A program made the translations under genes and the position numbers. Source: Macrolepiota albuminosa (taxonomy: Eukaryota; Basidiomycota; Agaricomycetes; Agaricales; Agaricaceae). Taken from it: a stretch of DNA of 64,000 nt. Under the pieces are notes generated by a model. The model did not search any database, was not told the DNA's origin, and saw nothing but the letters and a program-made list of their open reading frames with translations. The stretch is from contig JAMWFC010000032.1 of NCBI GenBank assembly GCA_027475525.1, positions 1,860,001 through 1,924,000 of the forward strand. Reading direction: 5' to 3'. Positions 31,738 to 42,258 of this stretch are shown here, one piece after another. Numbering within the stretch: the stretch's first letter is position 1; each line of letters opens with the position of its first letter.

Positions 31738-34700
31738 CTAATCATTTTCTTCTTCTTCAACGAGAGTCGGCAAGTCATCATCGTCTAGTAATTCGGTTTC
31801 TTCAAGTTCTCTCAGCTTGGCGGTGTCGATATCTAGCGCTTCAAGCGGCAAGTCGATTTGTTCCCTGGCGAGATACGGTAATAGGCGAAAAGCGGCAACA
31901 GGTCGATGCAGTACTGAACCATCTAATTCACAGAGCACGTAAGCGCCTCCACGGTTACGAGAGATAACTACCAAAGGTCCCAGATAGCGCGGGCGCATTT
32001 TCTTGTTGTATGAAGTCTCGATTTTGGAGTTGCGCATAAGCACTAGCGCGCCCCTCGGGAAGTTGTAATCTTTGATGGTAGCGCTATGCTCGGTCTCGAA
32101 TCGCAGGGCTGCTTGGCGACGGGCGCTAAAGACTACTTCATGAAGTCGCTCCAAATCTTCTTTCCTTCGTTGGAGGTCAATAGCTCGTCTGGCGACAAGG
32201 TCGGTAGTCGCTAAGATACTGTTGGGCGCTGGCTGAAGATATGTCGCTTCTATAATGTCGGCAGGGAGTAACGGATGGGTGCCAGTAGCCGCGTAATAGG
32301 GAGAACAACCCATGCGCTTACGAATAGTAACTCTTTCCGACCAGAACACTGAATAGGTCGCTTCGCTCCAACGAGACTCGTCACCATCGACTGCCTTGAA
32401 GAGCGCTTGCCGAACGTCAAAGTGGGGTCTCTCTACCAGGCCATTGGCGCGCTTGTTGTAGCCAGATACTCGAATGTGATGAATGTTGTACTTCTTGGCG
32501 AGATATGTTAGCGCTTTGATGATGGGCGCACCATTATCCGTGACGATCTCTCTTAGCGCTCCCCAACGGCAGATGATGTCCTCAAATATCCACTTGGCGA
32601 CCGCGTCGGTATTTTCTCTCTGGAGCATTCGAAATTCAGGCCAGTGGATTAGCGAGCAACGACCTTGAATGATGTACTTGTAGCGACCAGACTTGGGCAT
32701 ATGCATGGTGTCGACGTAGATTTTGCTGAAGAGGGGAGCTGGCGTTGCAACGGTTGGCGGTATGAGCACTTGGCGTGTCTGTTGAATTTGGCAGAGGTGG
32801 CAAGTCCTAATGTACCAGGCGATGTCGGCACTAGCGTGTGGCCACCAGAAGCGTTCTAACAGAGAGGCTCGAGTAGCGTACAGACCTCTATGTCCTAGCT
32901 CGTCATGCATGGCGCGCAGGACTCGTAAACGACCTTCTGGCTTGATGATCAGCTTGTGTGCGCCATCTCGATTTCGTCGCCAAAGTCGGTTGTCGGTAAA
33001 GAAGAAGTGGGTAGCATAGCGGATAAAGGTAGCGTATTGTTCGTCGGTAAGGTCTGGGGGTCGCTTAAGGTCTTGGATCCATTGCTCAACTACTAACAAG
33101 CGACTGTCTTCCGCTTTTGCCTTGGCGGATCGGGGGACGGCATCGTAGGTCAGGTTTCTGCTGTCTTCTCTTAGCGACTGCGGTTCCTGTACGACTTTTA
33201 CTGGAGATGAGTTTTGATTTAAAATGCTTGCCGTGTAGAACGTGAGGGGTGCGCTAAAGGTCTCGGGGCGGTAAGGGACGATGGGATGTAAAAAGATGCT
33301 GGTAGGCTGTTGCCGTCGTAGTAGGGGGATTGGCTGTTGTATGAGATGCACGAAACCATGTAAGCGGTCGATCCAGTCCTCGAAATCGCTATCAGCCTGT
33401 GGGTCCACTGCCGGGTCGCCAGGCTGCCGTGGTCGCCTAGAGAGTCCATCTGGGCCGTGGAAAGAGCTCTTGACGTGTACCAACTCAAAGTGAAACATGA
33501 GGATGGCGACTACCCACCGGTTCATGCTAGCGGATGGCTGGATGTCGGGATTCTGCAGCATGCCTTTGATGTATCTAGCGTCGACTTCAACAATAAGATT
33601 CCGCACGCCAATCAAGTACATCTTTAGCGACCGGAAGGTTTTGAAAAGTCCATAGAGCTCTAGCTTAGGCTGACTGTAGCGAGACTCTCGGTCGTTTAGC
33701 GTGATCGACCCAAAACGGTTGTAGCGTCGCTGTTTCCGATTATCGCTAAGGCACTGGCACAAGAAGTAGCCAACGGCAATGTACAAGGTATCCACCGCCA
33801 AGATAACAGGGTCGGCAGAGCTATAGTCGATGGGAACTAGGGGCTTGGCGTCCTGCAGAGCTTTTACTAAGTCGCGTTGGGCAGTGACCTGGTCTGGCCC
33901 AAATTCGAAGGGCTCGTTAGCGCGGGTGAGTCGGTTAAGGGCATGTGCGCGATGGGCAAAGTTCTTGACGAATATCCTCAGAACGCCAACGGTGCCAAGA
34001 AAGGCGCGAACTTCAGATAAGTCGCGGCAAGGACCCCATCGCTCTAGGAGTGCTAAGCGAGACTCGTCGGGAACGCGACCGTCGGGAGTGCATATGTGAC
34101 CGAGTATTTTGAACCTTGGCGCACAAAGAAGGAGCTTGTGGCCGCTAAAGGTACCACCGCTATACTTCATGCGCTGGAGAACTCGATTGAGCAGCAAGAA
34201 AAACTCCCATAGCGCTAAGCGAATGTTGGGGTTCTCGGGATGGGTCGCCGGTAAGCCGTTAACGAGTCGCCAGTCTTTGGGACCTTTGACGCCAACGTCA
34301 TCAATGAAGCTAAGGACATGGTGCGGTATCTCGGGTTGGAGGATGAAGGTAATGTCATCATGGAATATAGGGACTGAGTTTGTCCAGCCCATCGGCAAGG
34401 TAACTAGGCGCAAGGCGCCAAACGGAGTTTGAAAGGTAGTGAGATCCCGGGAAGAGGGGTGTATCAGACGTTCGTTGTAGCCAACGTAGAGATCAAGGGT
34501 GGCGCCACAAATGCGCCCGGCAAAGGACTCGGCAAAGTGGTCAGGGAAAGGCGGTACGCCAGAGTGTCGAATGGTAACTCTGTTCAGCGGCTCGAGACTG
34601 TGGACTATACGGAGGTTGCCGTTCTTTTTGAGGACGCAGAACCAACGGGAGCGGTAAGAACTATTTGAGGGCTCGTAGACGCCAGCCTGTATCTTGGTCC

Positions 34701-35487
34701 TAATAATCTGGCAGACCTCGGCTTCGATTCCAGGCGGTAACGGTCGGTTGTGCTCAGTCCACGGCACGTGAGGGATGGTCGGGATTACGACAGGCGGGAA
34801 GAAATCTGTGCGAAGGCTGCCGCGTTCTGAGTCCTCCCAAGCAAAGGCTTTGTCTTGCTTAGCGACAAGATCGGTAAGGACGTTCAACTCATCTTTGGTC
34901 AAAAATCCTGTGTCGTGCTCCTTGGCGAACTGCTGCTGGCGTTCCTCGGTAAAACGTCCTGTGGGCTGAAAGGGTGGCGGATTCGGCGATAAGGTCGGCA
35001 TGTCGGCAAGAGGGTCGCCAATGATCTGGCGCTCGATTCTAAAAGTCTCGGGAGAGTGCGTAGCAACGGGTTTTGTTTTAAGCGCAACTGGCTTATATTT
35101 CTTTTTAACTTGTACCCCTTTCCTTTTGGGAGCGTTAGCTTGGTTATATACAGAAGTGGAAAGGGGAACTGTAGCCTGAGGAGCGGCAAGTCCAAGAACG
35201 GCAGGAGACGAGGCTCCGGGAAGAGTGGTAAGATAGGTATCGGTAGACGCAAAACTTTGAAACGATTCTGAGGCGGTAAGATATAAGTAGGCAAGAGAGG
35301 AGTCGGTAATATTTTGATTTTTCTGGGAAGGCTCTGCGTCGGTAGTGGGTAAAGTAGTTAAAACATTTTCGTCAAGAAAGGCAGTAGACATAACAGTTAC
35401 AAGACCAGTTGAATGGTCAAATTCCAGCGTTAGCGCCACATCTCCGTGATCATCGCCAATCACCTCCTCGATGGTCTGTGAAAACAC
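31738..35487 (-). CDS. G1 Pol: reverse transcriptase, RNase H, integrase
   Basis: About 1,249 residues. RT: KKNGNLRIVHSLEPLNRVT, ATLDLYVGYNER, then FIDD in place of the usual YLDD/YVDD (SFIDDVGVKGP). RNase H: ILAVDTLYIAVGYFL and the downstream LVHVKSSFHGPDGLSRR. Integrase: zinc HHCC (HDELGHRGLYATRAS...CHLCQIQQ) and the D, D, E core (YVDTMHMPKSG, IVTDNGAPI, NGLVERPHF). The C-terminus is an acidic tail with no chromodomain. The frame has no ATG at its start; it overlaps gag by 28 nt in the -1 phase and should be made by -1 frameshifting near GTGTTTTCA. It copies the RNA and inserts the cDNA. No stop inside, so possibly functional. Confidence 0.92.
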   Translation of the reverse strand: MFSQTIEEVIGDDHGDVALTLEFDHSTGLVTVMSTAFLDENVLTTLPTTDAEPSQKNQNITDSSLAYLYLTASESFQSFASTDTYLTTLPGASSPAVLGLAAPQATVPLSTSVYNQANAPKRKGVQVKKKYKPVALKTKPVATHSPETFRIERQIIGDPLADMPTLSPNPPPFQPTGRFTEERQQQFAKEHDTGFLTKDELNVLTDLVAKQDKAFAWEDSERGSLRTDFFPPVVIPTIPHVPWTEHNRPLPPGIEAEVCQIIRTKIQAGVYEPSNSSYRSRWFCVLKKNGNLRIVHSLEPLNRVTIRHSGVPPFPDHFAESFAGRICGATLDLYVGYNERLIHPSSRDLTTFQTPFGALRLVTLPMGWTNSVPIFHDDITFILQPEIPHHVLSFIDDVGVKGPKDWRLVNGLPATHPENPNIRLALWEFFLLLNRVLQRMKYSGGTFSGHKLLLCAPRFKILGHICTPDGRVPDESRLALLERWGPCRDLSEVRAFLGTVGVLRIFVKNFAHRAHALNRLTRANEPFEFGPDQVTAQRDLVKALQDAKPLVPIDYSSADPVILAVDTLYIAVGYFLCQCLSDNRKQRRYNRFGSITLNDRESRYSQPKLELYGLFKTFRSLKMYLIGVRNLIVEVDARYIKGMLQNPDIQPSASMNRWVVAILMFHFELVHVKSSFHGPDGLSRRPRQPGDPAVDPQADSDFEDWIDRLHGFVHLIQQPIPLLRRQQPTSIFLHPIVPYRPETFSAPLTFYTASILNQNSSPVKVVQEPQSLREDSRNLTYDAVPRSAKAKAEDSRLLVVEQWIQDLKRPPDLTDEQYATFIRYATHFFFTDNRLWRRNRDGAHKLIIKPEGRLRVLRAMHDELGHRGLYATRASLLERFWWPHASADIAWYIRTCHLCQIQQTRQVLIPPTVATPAPLFSKIYVDTMHMPKSGRYKYIIQGRCSLIHWPEFRMLQRENTDAVAKWIFEDIICRWGALREIVTDNGAPIIKALTYLAKKYNIHHIRVSGYNKRANGLVERPHFDVRQALFKAVDGDESRWSEATYSVFWSERVTIRKRMGCSPYYAATGTHPLLPADIIEATYLQPAPNSILATTDLVARRAIDLQRRKEDLERLHEVVFSARRQAALRFETEHSATIKDYNFPRGALVLMRNSKIETSYNKKMRPRYLGPLVVISRNRGGAYVLCELDGSVLHRPVAAFRLLPYLAREQIDLPLEALDIDTAKLRELEETELLDDDDLPTLVEEEEND

Positions 35488-37772
35488 CGGTAGGGTCGTT
35501 CGTTGGCGTGCTGGTCGGTAAACTCCGGTGGCTTGGCGAGGGCGCCTTTTCGTTGTCCCCTAGGGAACGTTGGCACCGTTCGTCGGATTCCGGAATTGGG
35601 GTCGCTAATTGTGAGGGTCGTTTCCTCGTCGGTAACTGTCTTGACGACTGATCGCGCCAAGACGTCGAAAGGTCTGCCGAGTAGTAAGTCGTATGCCGGG
35701 GAGCGTAAAATGTGTATCTGAAGATAAAACGTAATGTCGCCAAGGGTGCAGGGCACGTTCTTGGCGAGGCCTAGGGATCTGTCCACCGTACCGTTAGCGC
35801 TCTGCATGTTTAATATAACGGTAGGGTCATAAATGAGGCCTAAATCGTTAGCGACTTCTGCTGCCATAGAAATGATCTGGGAACCGCTATCCACGATCGC
35901 CTCTACCTCGTGCTTGTTGTCTACCGTTAGCGCGACTGAGCGGATAGCGTGTGATTCTTGAGCGACGGTAAGGATAGCGGGGTCCTCTCCATGGTCCACC
36001 GACCTAAGGTAGGTCTCCACTGGGTCCACAGAGGTGGCGTTAGCGATGGAGTCGGCAGATGTATCTTCAGTGTCGGGAGCGTCAATGGTAACAGAGAAAC
36101 CAGGAAGCGCGTCGTCGAGTTCATCAACCTCGGCAACGGCTGTCGCCAAGGGTCGTCGAGGAGTGACTGCCGTTTTGACCTGGTTGCGGACGTCGGGAGC
36201 AATACTGCAAAGCTCTTCTACTGACAAGGTAACGGCGGTTTTCATGATGCGGTTAAAGACGTGGTTCGATTTTTCTATGTCGAAAATTGGCGCGGTAGGT
36301 CGGTAGCCACCCTCAGGACGCTTCTCGGGAGCGGCAAAGTTTCGTTGTGCGGGAGCATGGTAACGGTCGGGAATCCCTGAGTAGGGATGGAGAGGCGGCA
36401 AAGGCGGTTCGGGAGCGGTAGCGGACGACGAGGGTTCTGGAGCAGGAGCAGGAGCAGTAGCAGGCGGTGCGGCAGGAGAAGGTGTCGGTAACTTGCTAGC
36501 GGGAGGCATCGGCTTATATCCTTTGAGAGGTTGTTTGGGCTGCTTAACTTCAACACCATCAAAAACCTGATTCTTAAGCGAATCCAACTCCTGTTGCAGC
36601 TTAGCGATTCGCTCTTCCCGCGAGAAGGTAGGGCGGTCGCCAACGCTGTCGAAATGTAGGACCTCGTGGATCATCTGCTGTTGAGTCGCCTGGTCTGGGT
36701 CGGGGTTGGCGTTGCCAGATAACGTGCCGGTAACGATTTGTCCTGGATTGCGCCTATGCCATTCATCTACCCGCTCCTGGAAGGACTTCTTGTCTGGGTA
36801 GTTGGGAATAGTGGCGCCAGAGGTAAGAACTATCTTGCCGTCGATAGCCCTACGGATTCTTCCTTGCCGAATATAGTTTTCGAGGGTAGCGCAGCGTCCT
36901 CTAGTCATAGTATGGCCAATTTCCCCACAGAAGTGGCAAGGGCCAGGTGCGGGTACGTTAGCGGGTCGGTTAGCCATGAGGTTGGTGGTGATCATGGTTT
37001 CGATACGTGTCATGGCGGAAGCGACAGCGGCGGTAATGGCAGCATTGAGCTCCTCTTTCTTAACGAAGTCGGTAGTGGGAGGCGGGATGGGAATAATACC
37101 GTTGGTTCGCTCAGGGGGTGGGCTCGTCCTAGCGCGTTGTATACCAACGCCAGTGTCCGTTCCCTTGAGAACCCATTTACCGGCTTCAAAGACGTCGGCA
37201 ACGTTATAGGGCTCGTCAGGGTGATGGGCCTGATGAACTATCTCTAGGCGACGGGCAATACGAGTCCACAGTGAAGTCGGGATGCCCTGCTGAAATAGGC
37301 GACGCTCCTCGTTAATATAGAGCTTGCCGTTCTGCAGGAGCCACCTAGCGATTTTCTGGAACTCGCGGTAATACGTAGAGAACGCGCCAAGCGAAGATGT
37401 GCCGTTGTTGAAAGATTCCTGTACTAGTTTCTGGAGCTCGTTTACCGTGTATCGGGTAGCCTCCTCTGCGCCAGGGTACAGCTGGATTACTGCCGTCTTC
37501 CAGTCCTCGTAAGAAGCGCCCCGGGCGGGAGCTGTCGGTGTGGCGGGAACAAAGGCGGCAAACTCAGTCAAACCTGTCCACGTCTCTGCCGTGTCATACG
37601 ATACATATCTTGCCGCGTACTCCTTCATCTGCGTGTGGTCGGTAATGTTACAGTCTCTGAATAGATACTCCAATTCCTTGAAATACTGGGATAGCTCCCG
37701 TGGTTTGGTCTCGTCCCATTTCGGTGCCGAGAAGTGGTTGCGTGGCGGCATGCGCTGGACTTGTTGTTCCAT
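35460..37772 (-). CDS. G1 Gag-protease polyprotein
   Basis: 770 residues from the ATG at 37772 (MEQQVQRMPPRNHF). Gag core: WTGLTEFAAFVPA and YEDWKTAVIQLYPGAEEATR (residues 60-110), typical of retrotransposon gag. Then a zinc knuckle with wide spacing, CHFCGEIGHTMTRGRC (about residue 290), a proline/alanine-rich linker (about 430-480), and the aspartic protease with active site EAIVDSGSQIISMAAEVAND (about 645-665) and a conserved LLLGRPFDVLA. It ends with RCFHRPSRR inside the start of pol. Gag forms particles and binds RNA; the protease matures both products. No internal stop. Confidence 0.92.
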   Translation of the reverse strand: MEQQVQRMPPRNHFSAPKWDETKPRELSQYFKELEYLFRDCNITDHTQMKEYAARYVSYDTAETWTGLTEFAAFVPATPTAPARGASYEDWKTAVIQLYPGAEEATRYTVNELQKLVQESFNNGTSSLGAFSTYYREFQKIARWLLQNGKLYINEERRLFQQGIPTSLWTRIARRLEIVHQAHHPDEPYNVADVFEAGKWVLKGTDTGVGIQRARTSPPPERTNGIIPIPPPTTDFVKKEELNAAITAAVASAMTRIETMITTNLMANRPANVPAPGPCHFCGEIGHTMTRGRCATLENYIRQGRIRRAIDGKIVLTSGATIPNYPDKKSFQERVDEWHRRNPGQIVTGTLSGNANPDPDQATQQQMIHEVLHFDSVGDRPTFSREERIAKLQQELDSLKNQVFDGVEVKQPKQPLKGYKPMPPASKLPTPSPAAPPATAPAPAPEPSSSATAPEPPLPPLHPYSGIPDRYHAPAQRNFAAPEKRPEGGYRPTAPIFDIEKSNHVFNRIMKTAVTLSVEELCSIAPDVRNQVKTAVTPRRPLATAVAEVDELDDALPGFSVTIDAPDTEDTSADSIANATSVDPVETYLRSVDHGEDPAILTVAQESHAIRSVALTVDNKHEVEAIVDSGSQIISMAAEVANDLGLIYDPTVILNMQSANGTVDRSLGLAKNVPCTLGDITFYLQIHILRSPAYDLLLGRPFDVLARSVVKTVTDEETTLTISDPNSGIRRTVPTFPRGQRKGALAKPPEFTDQHANERPYRCFHRPSRR

Positions 37773-38155
37773 AGCGACTGGGTTGGCGAGTTCGGTTAGC
37801 GGTTGTGGGGAAGGAGTTCTAGAGGTTGGCGACGGGGTGAGCGAAATGACGAGTTGTGAAAGCGGTGTTAACGGAGTGATAGGGGTAACTGATTGCGGTA
37901 AGGTAAAGGGCGACGCTAAGGGGTCGTCGGTACTATAATCGAGGGAATGCGGGAAGAGATCAGGAAAAGCGTCTACAGTGGCGTTCTGTAGTTCCTGGGC
38001 GAGAGAGAGACCCGGTAAGGCACCAGGTGGTTGTGGGGTTGATGGGTGGGAAGGAGCAATGCCTTCTGCCGACTGCTCTAGCAGGCGGCGCCTACGCTGA
38101 AGACGGGTTTCTGGCGGAATTCTGCCCTAGAGAACCCTCGCGGTGGGCTCCAATT
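37773..38155 (-). other. G1 leader with primer-binding site
   Basis: About 380 bp between the 5' LTR and the gag ATG. On the minus strand the LTR end is followed two bases later by TGGAGCCCACCGCGAGGG (38136-38153), which begins with the TGG expected to pair with a tRNA CCA end. The tRNA was not identified. The decayed copy has the same site as TGAAGCCC next to 22163. Confidence 0.75.
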
Positions 38156-39184
38156 TGATGACGCCCAAAGTTTGGTCAGCAACAAATGTAACAATTGTGT
38201 TACCGTACCAAGAGTGTGCGTTGGGCGCGCTAAAAGTAATTTGAGGAGTCCCGGGCAGGTCCCAGAGAACGCGTCTGTGAAAAAGGTGAAAAGTCGGTAA
38301 CGGGTGCCGGCAAGTGTAAGCGCTAAGGTAAAGCGCCTAGGAAGAAGCGGTAAGTGAAGACGGCAAGGGTGAGCGGCAAGAGCACGATAAGCTTAGCGAA
38401 GTTCTAAGCGTCGATAATGCCTGCCGTAGTTGCAAGGCGCGAGTATGTCGAGTGTTGGCGAACGTCTGCAACTGCCGATGAGTTTTGACGTTGCCGACCG
38501 TAGCGTAAATGAGCTCTTGAGCGTAAGGGAGACTGAAGTAAGTGGGGGAAACTCTGGTCTATTCGTCTGCTGGTCCATTGTACAAGTCGGTAAGTACTTT
38601 TATACTACAAAGAGTTCGCCGTCGCCAGTGACCAACCATCGCCAAAGTGCGGTAAACTGGAAAATTTCATAGGGGTAGCTCCAACGGTTTCCGATCCCTA
38701 CCGTCCTTGGAGGACCCTTGGCGCCACCAGGCGGCAGATCGCGGTGCTAAACCATCAATCCATCACCCTTCTGTCTGTCAGAGCACCTAAGCGACGTTTG
38801 GCGCCAAATCGAGACGGTAAGCGGTGTCAGACGCCAAGATCACCCTTCTGTCTGTCAGAGCACCTAAGCGACGTTTGGCGCCAAATCGAGACGGTAAGCG
38901 GTGTCAGACGCCAAGGTCAAACACCAAGCTGTCCGTCAGTTTTTGATAGATCATCAAACTTCTCGCTAAGCGCTGTCATCAGTGACTGATGCCATCTGTC
39001 AGTTGTCATTCCTGCTGCCGTCGGCGCTATCATTGATTGGATCTGCTTCTTGCCGTGCGCGGCTGTCGGGAATGGCTTAAAATGGGTAGAACGCGTGCGC
39101 TAAGTTCGGAACGAGTGCGGCAAGGTTTCCGGAGCCGGTGCCGAGCCTGCCGTTGATGCGCCTAACCTGTATAGGGTCCTATCA
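38156..39184 (-). repeat. G1 5' LTR with 77-bp duplication
   Basis: 1,029 bp, equal to the 3' LTR plus exactly 77 bp. The extra sequence is the tandem copy at 38762-38915; the 3' LTR has that segment once at about 30846. Confidence 0.92.
38762..38915. repeat. Exact 77-bp tandem duplication (5 of 7)
   Basis: 38762-38838 equals 38839-38915. The sister LTR of the same element lacks it, which makes it the clearest test case: the two LTRs are identical at birth, so the duplication is either new or an assembly error. Confidence 0.97.
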
Positions 39185-39188
39185 CCGG

Positions 39189-41753
39189 CACCTATGGCGC
39201 CCCAAGAGACGCCGAGTCGTCAGTACGGACTGGGAGAGCCCTCCCTCCGAGCCGGAGTAGTGGGGCCAGGCAGTCCACCGTGGGCTCAATGCCTTTTAAA
39301 CTGCCGGAAGCCCGTATAGAGGAGGTACCGAAGGAGGCTGCAAGGCCTGAAGTATCCCGTGCGGAAAACCAATTCCCATGCACACCAGCAGTGGAGGAAG
39401 CTCCGGAGGTTGTAGAGCTTCCAGAGGAGGTGATGGAGTCGTCAAGTGACGACAATGCCGGAGCAGAGGAACAGCGGCTGAAAACCGCGTACACCGTGCG
39501 CTTGCGGGTGTTCTGGGACTTGCACCCAGAGGTGATGAAATACACCACCCAAGCGCGACTCGAGCGCTACGCGTCAGCCCATATAGTAGCACTTAGGCGA
39601 CAAGGGCACGAAGTGCCCAATGTATTCAGTACAAAATATACTGATTTGATGGTGAGAGTGCTCACGATGGAGCTGCAAATGTATGTGCAGCGGAAGGCCA
39701 CACGGCAATCGGGGGTCTCGACCCCCTGGAGCCACACGTCCGAGGAATGCTCGGCACGACGCAATCAAGACGTCGGAATCGAGCTAGTGGAGGCACTAGC
39801 ATGGGCGCAAGAAGTGCCCGAAGTAAGACCAGTGAGTACTTTTTATACTCCAGCAGGACAAGGGTGGCGTGAGGAGCCCCCACACATGCGTAACCACGAC
39901 CATAGAACAGATATGTCGGGTCCGGATGGGCACAATAGTACCGTGCTCAAGGTGGAGAGCGAGGCATCTGTGATGCCACGTGTGCCCATGGCCAAAACGT
40001 TGAGCGACAGAGTCGCGTATCAATGTATGTGCAATGGCAACCTCAGGACTAAGGGACAGTCCCTTATTGATGATCAGGGCATCGTATTCGAGGGCACTAA
40101 GCCCATTGATGAGATGTGTCGTCAATTTGTCATGCAGGGTCAGGAGAATCAAGCTTCTCCAGTTCCAGGGCGGCGCAACGATCATGATCGAGGAGACTTC
40201 CTCGATTGAGATGGCGCCACGAGACGTGATGTCCCTGGTAACAGCCGGGATGACGGCCCTAGGTCGATTCCTCGAGACGAGGACAATTATGCCCACAGTT
40301 GAGGAAGCTCAGGACGTCCTCCGCAAGGTGGACGAGGGAAGTCACTTCCCCATGCCGCTGATTTGGCGACTAGATCCCCGGGTCAGCGGGAGGCCATTCG
40401 AATGCATTATGAAGCCATGCACGATTGCCTGCATCAAGTAGTCGATGATGCCCTGGGCGTAACCTTACGGTTACCAGACGGAGTGAAGCTGCGTAAAGCA
40501 GACAGTAGGCACATTCGCGCCTATACAGGTGCGTCCAAGTTCAGCGACCTGGAAGATTGGGCGATGGATGTATGCACCCATCTCGCCATGTGCTTATACG
40601 GAGGCGACCGTATGGAACGAGAACGAATCTTTGTTCTTCCTGAGTTCTTGGCCAGAGAGGCCATGGGATGGTTTCGACGGGCAGTACTGCACGTCAATCG
40701 TGTCCAATATGACTGGACGTTCAAAGGAGTCCTTACAGGACTGTACAATCAATTTGTACACCTCTCAACGCTCCAGGATGCAAGGCGGGACTTCCAGTCC
40801 GCCAAGTACACCGAGAAGTTGGGAGTACAAGGGTTCTATGATACCCTTAATGACCATGCCCAGAACATGGCAGTATACCCGGACGGGTATACAATGCTTG
40901 AAACGTTCTTGGATGGCATTCCAGTGGACATGCGCCGCTATTTGATACGTGAGGACGGATTGTCCCCAGAAGTCAACGATGTGGAAGAATTTGTGGCATA
41001 TGCCATCCAGTATGAGCAGTCTCTGAAGACTGCTAACCACTACAAACATCGGAGTGGACACAAAGGGGGACCCAGGCGACTACCGCCTGGTGGGACACCC
41101 TCACGGGGTCAGCATGTGGGGACCTTCCTGGCCAAAAAGACCGATTTGGACCGTGACTGCAACACGCAGTTTGTTGTACACAGAACCCCTGCGGCGATCT
41201 GAGGGCAGAGCCGCCCATGCCCAGATCGGGCGCCGGATGGAGACCATCCTAAACCAAGGCCAGAGTTCAAACCGGCCAACCCACCAGGTCAGACGGGGAC
41301 TTGTTTTGCGTGTGGCCAACCAGGCCACTACGCTACCAACTGCCCTGCAAAGCCAGGAGTCCCAAGGAAGGGGTATACACCCCACGCCCACCTTCGAGCT
41401 GCACATACTGCAGCTGCGAGTGGGAGTGACGGAGACGTATCTGCCGAGTCTGAGGCAGAGCACCCCACAAACGACCAGGAGCCCCCAGAGGAGGCATCGG
41501 GCGCCGAGCCCGAGAGTGTGGTCATGGAGTGGGAGGAGTACGTCACAGTCGACATATTTGACGACATCTACAACAATGAGTACTACAGTTGCGACAGCGA
41601 CTCCGAGTGCCTAGCGGCAATGACGGATTGGCCGTCCACAAATGATACTTACACTTTTTTTTTGAATCGCACAATACGCGTCGACCGTGAAGACTACCCT
41701 CCGCTCGACGATTTAAAGGGTCCAGGTCGGTTGGGTACGCCACGTAGGAAGTA
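39189..41753 (+). pseudogene. Family R gag, main part with zinc knuckle
   Basis: Continues the gag frame from 30239. A charged region (EEAPEVVELPEEVMESSSDD) leads into a gag core at 40363-41100 (DLEDWAMDVCTHLAMCLYGG, WFRRAVLHVNRVQYDWTF, DARRDFQSAKY). A standard CCHC knuckle CFACGQPGHYATNC lies at about 41297-41340, then an acidic C-terminus. The frame is interrupted by TGA codons near 40207, 40297 and 41200; each is one C-to-T change from CGA. Otherwise it is open in a single phase for over 2.5 kb. It is cut at about 41753 by the G2 insertion. Inactive as read, but recently so. Confidence 0.85.
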
Positions 41754-41860
41754 GGGAATTGGCAGAAGTAACGCTAGAAAAGATCATAGGAGAAAAAGAG
41801 GGAAGGGTCCCAAATTCTGGTTGACAGGGAAGCGCTTTTTTGGAGTCAAGAGAGAAGGAC

Positions 41861-41926
41861 CCATCGTCATTGTCGGATAGTTGGGGGAAGGGACCATCGT
41901 CATTGTCGGATAGTTGGGGGAAGGGA
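41861..41926. repeat. Two 33-bp direct repeats upstream of G2
   Basis: CCATCGTCATTGTCGGATAG plus GTTGGGGGAAGGGA-type sequence twice in tandem, just before the TATAAAAG box. By position they could be enhancer-like repeats of the element's promoter. Confidence 0.8.
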
Positions 41927-42258
41927 GGAATATAAAAGGGGTTTCGGTCCACCTTTTCAAACTAGAGAAGGGAGGGCGTACTTCACGCATAGACACCCTG
42001 GCACGCACTCGTTCACAGACCCAGCGTCTACATTCTCGTTCTCGCTCTCGCTCTCGTTCCTGTTCTCGTTCTCGTTCCTCCTCTGTGCAATCATCTCGTT
42101 CTGTTTCCGGAACATTACCCCCTCAGCAGGATCGATTTTCGAGCCTGTCTGATCCTTCTTTTCTGTCCGACCTTTCTCGCACGAGCTCTCCGACGCCTTC
42201 ATCCGCGTCTTCGACATCAGACGAGTCCGAATTACAATTTTCGGGAACGGGGGTGACG

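Larger units (their letters stand above)
30240..39184 (-). mobile_element. Young Ty3/gypsy element G1, apparently intact
   Basis: 8.9 kb on the minus strand with two nearly identical LTRs, primer-binding site, gag-protease frame, pol frame and polypurine tract. ACCGG occurs at 30235-30239 and at 39184-39188, so the target duplication is ACCGG or, if the LTR keeps its full TG...CA ends, CCGG. Apart from a 77-bp duplication, I noticed only two LTR differences, both at CpG (GCGGCC/GCGGCT and AACGCC/AACACC), so insertion is recent. Its ORFs have no internal stop. It inserted into the gag of family R. Confidence 0.93.

Noticed and set aside
41861..41926. Tandem repeat upstream of G2 as part of the 77-bp set
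   Set aside because: The unit is 33 bp; it is better seen as a promoter repeat of the element.
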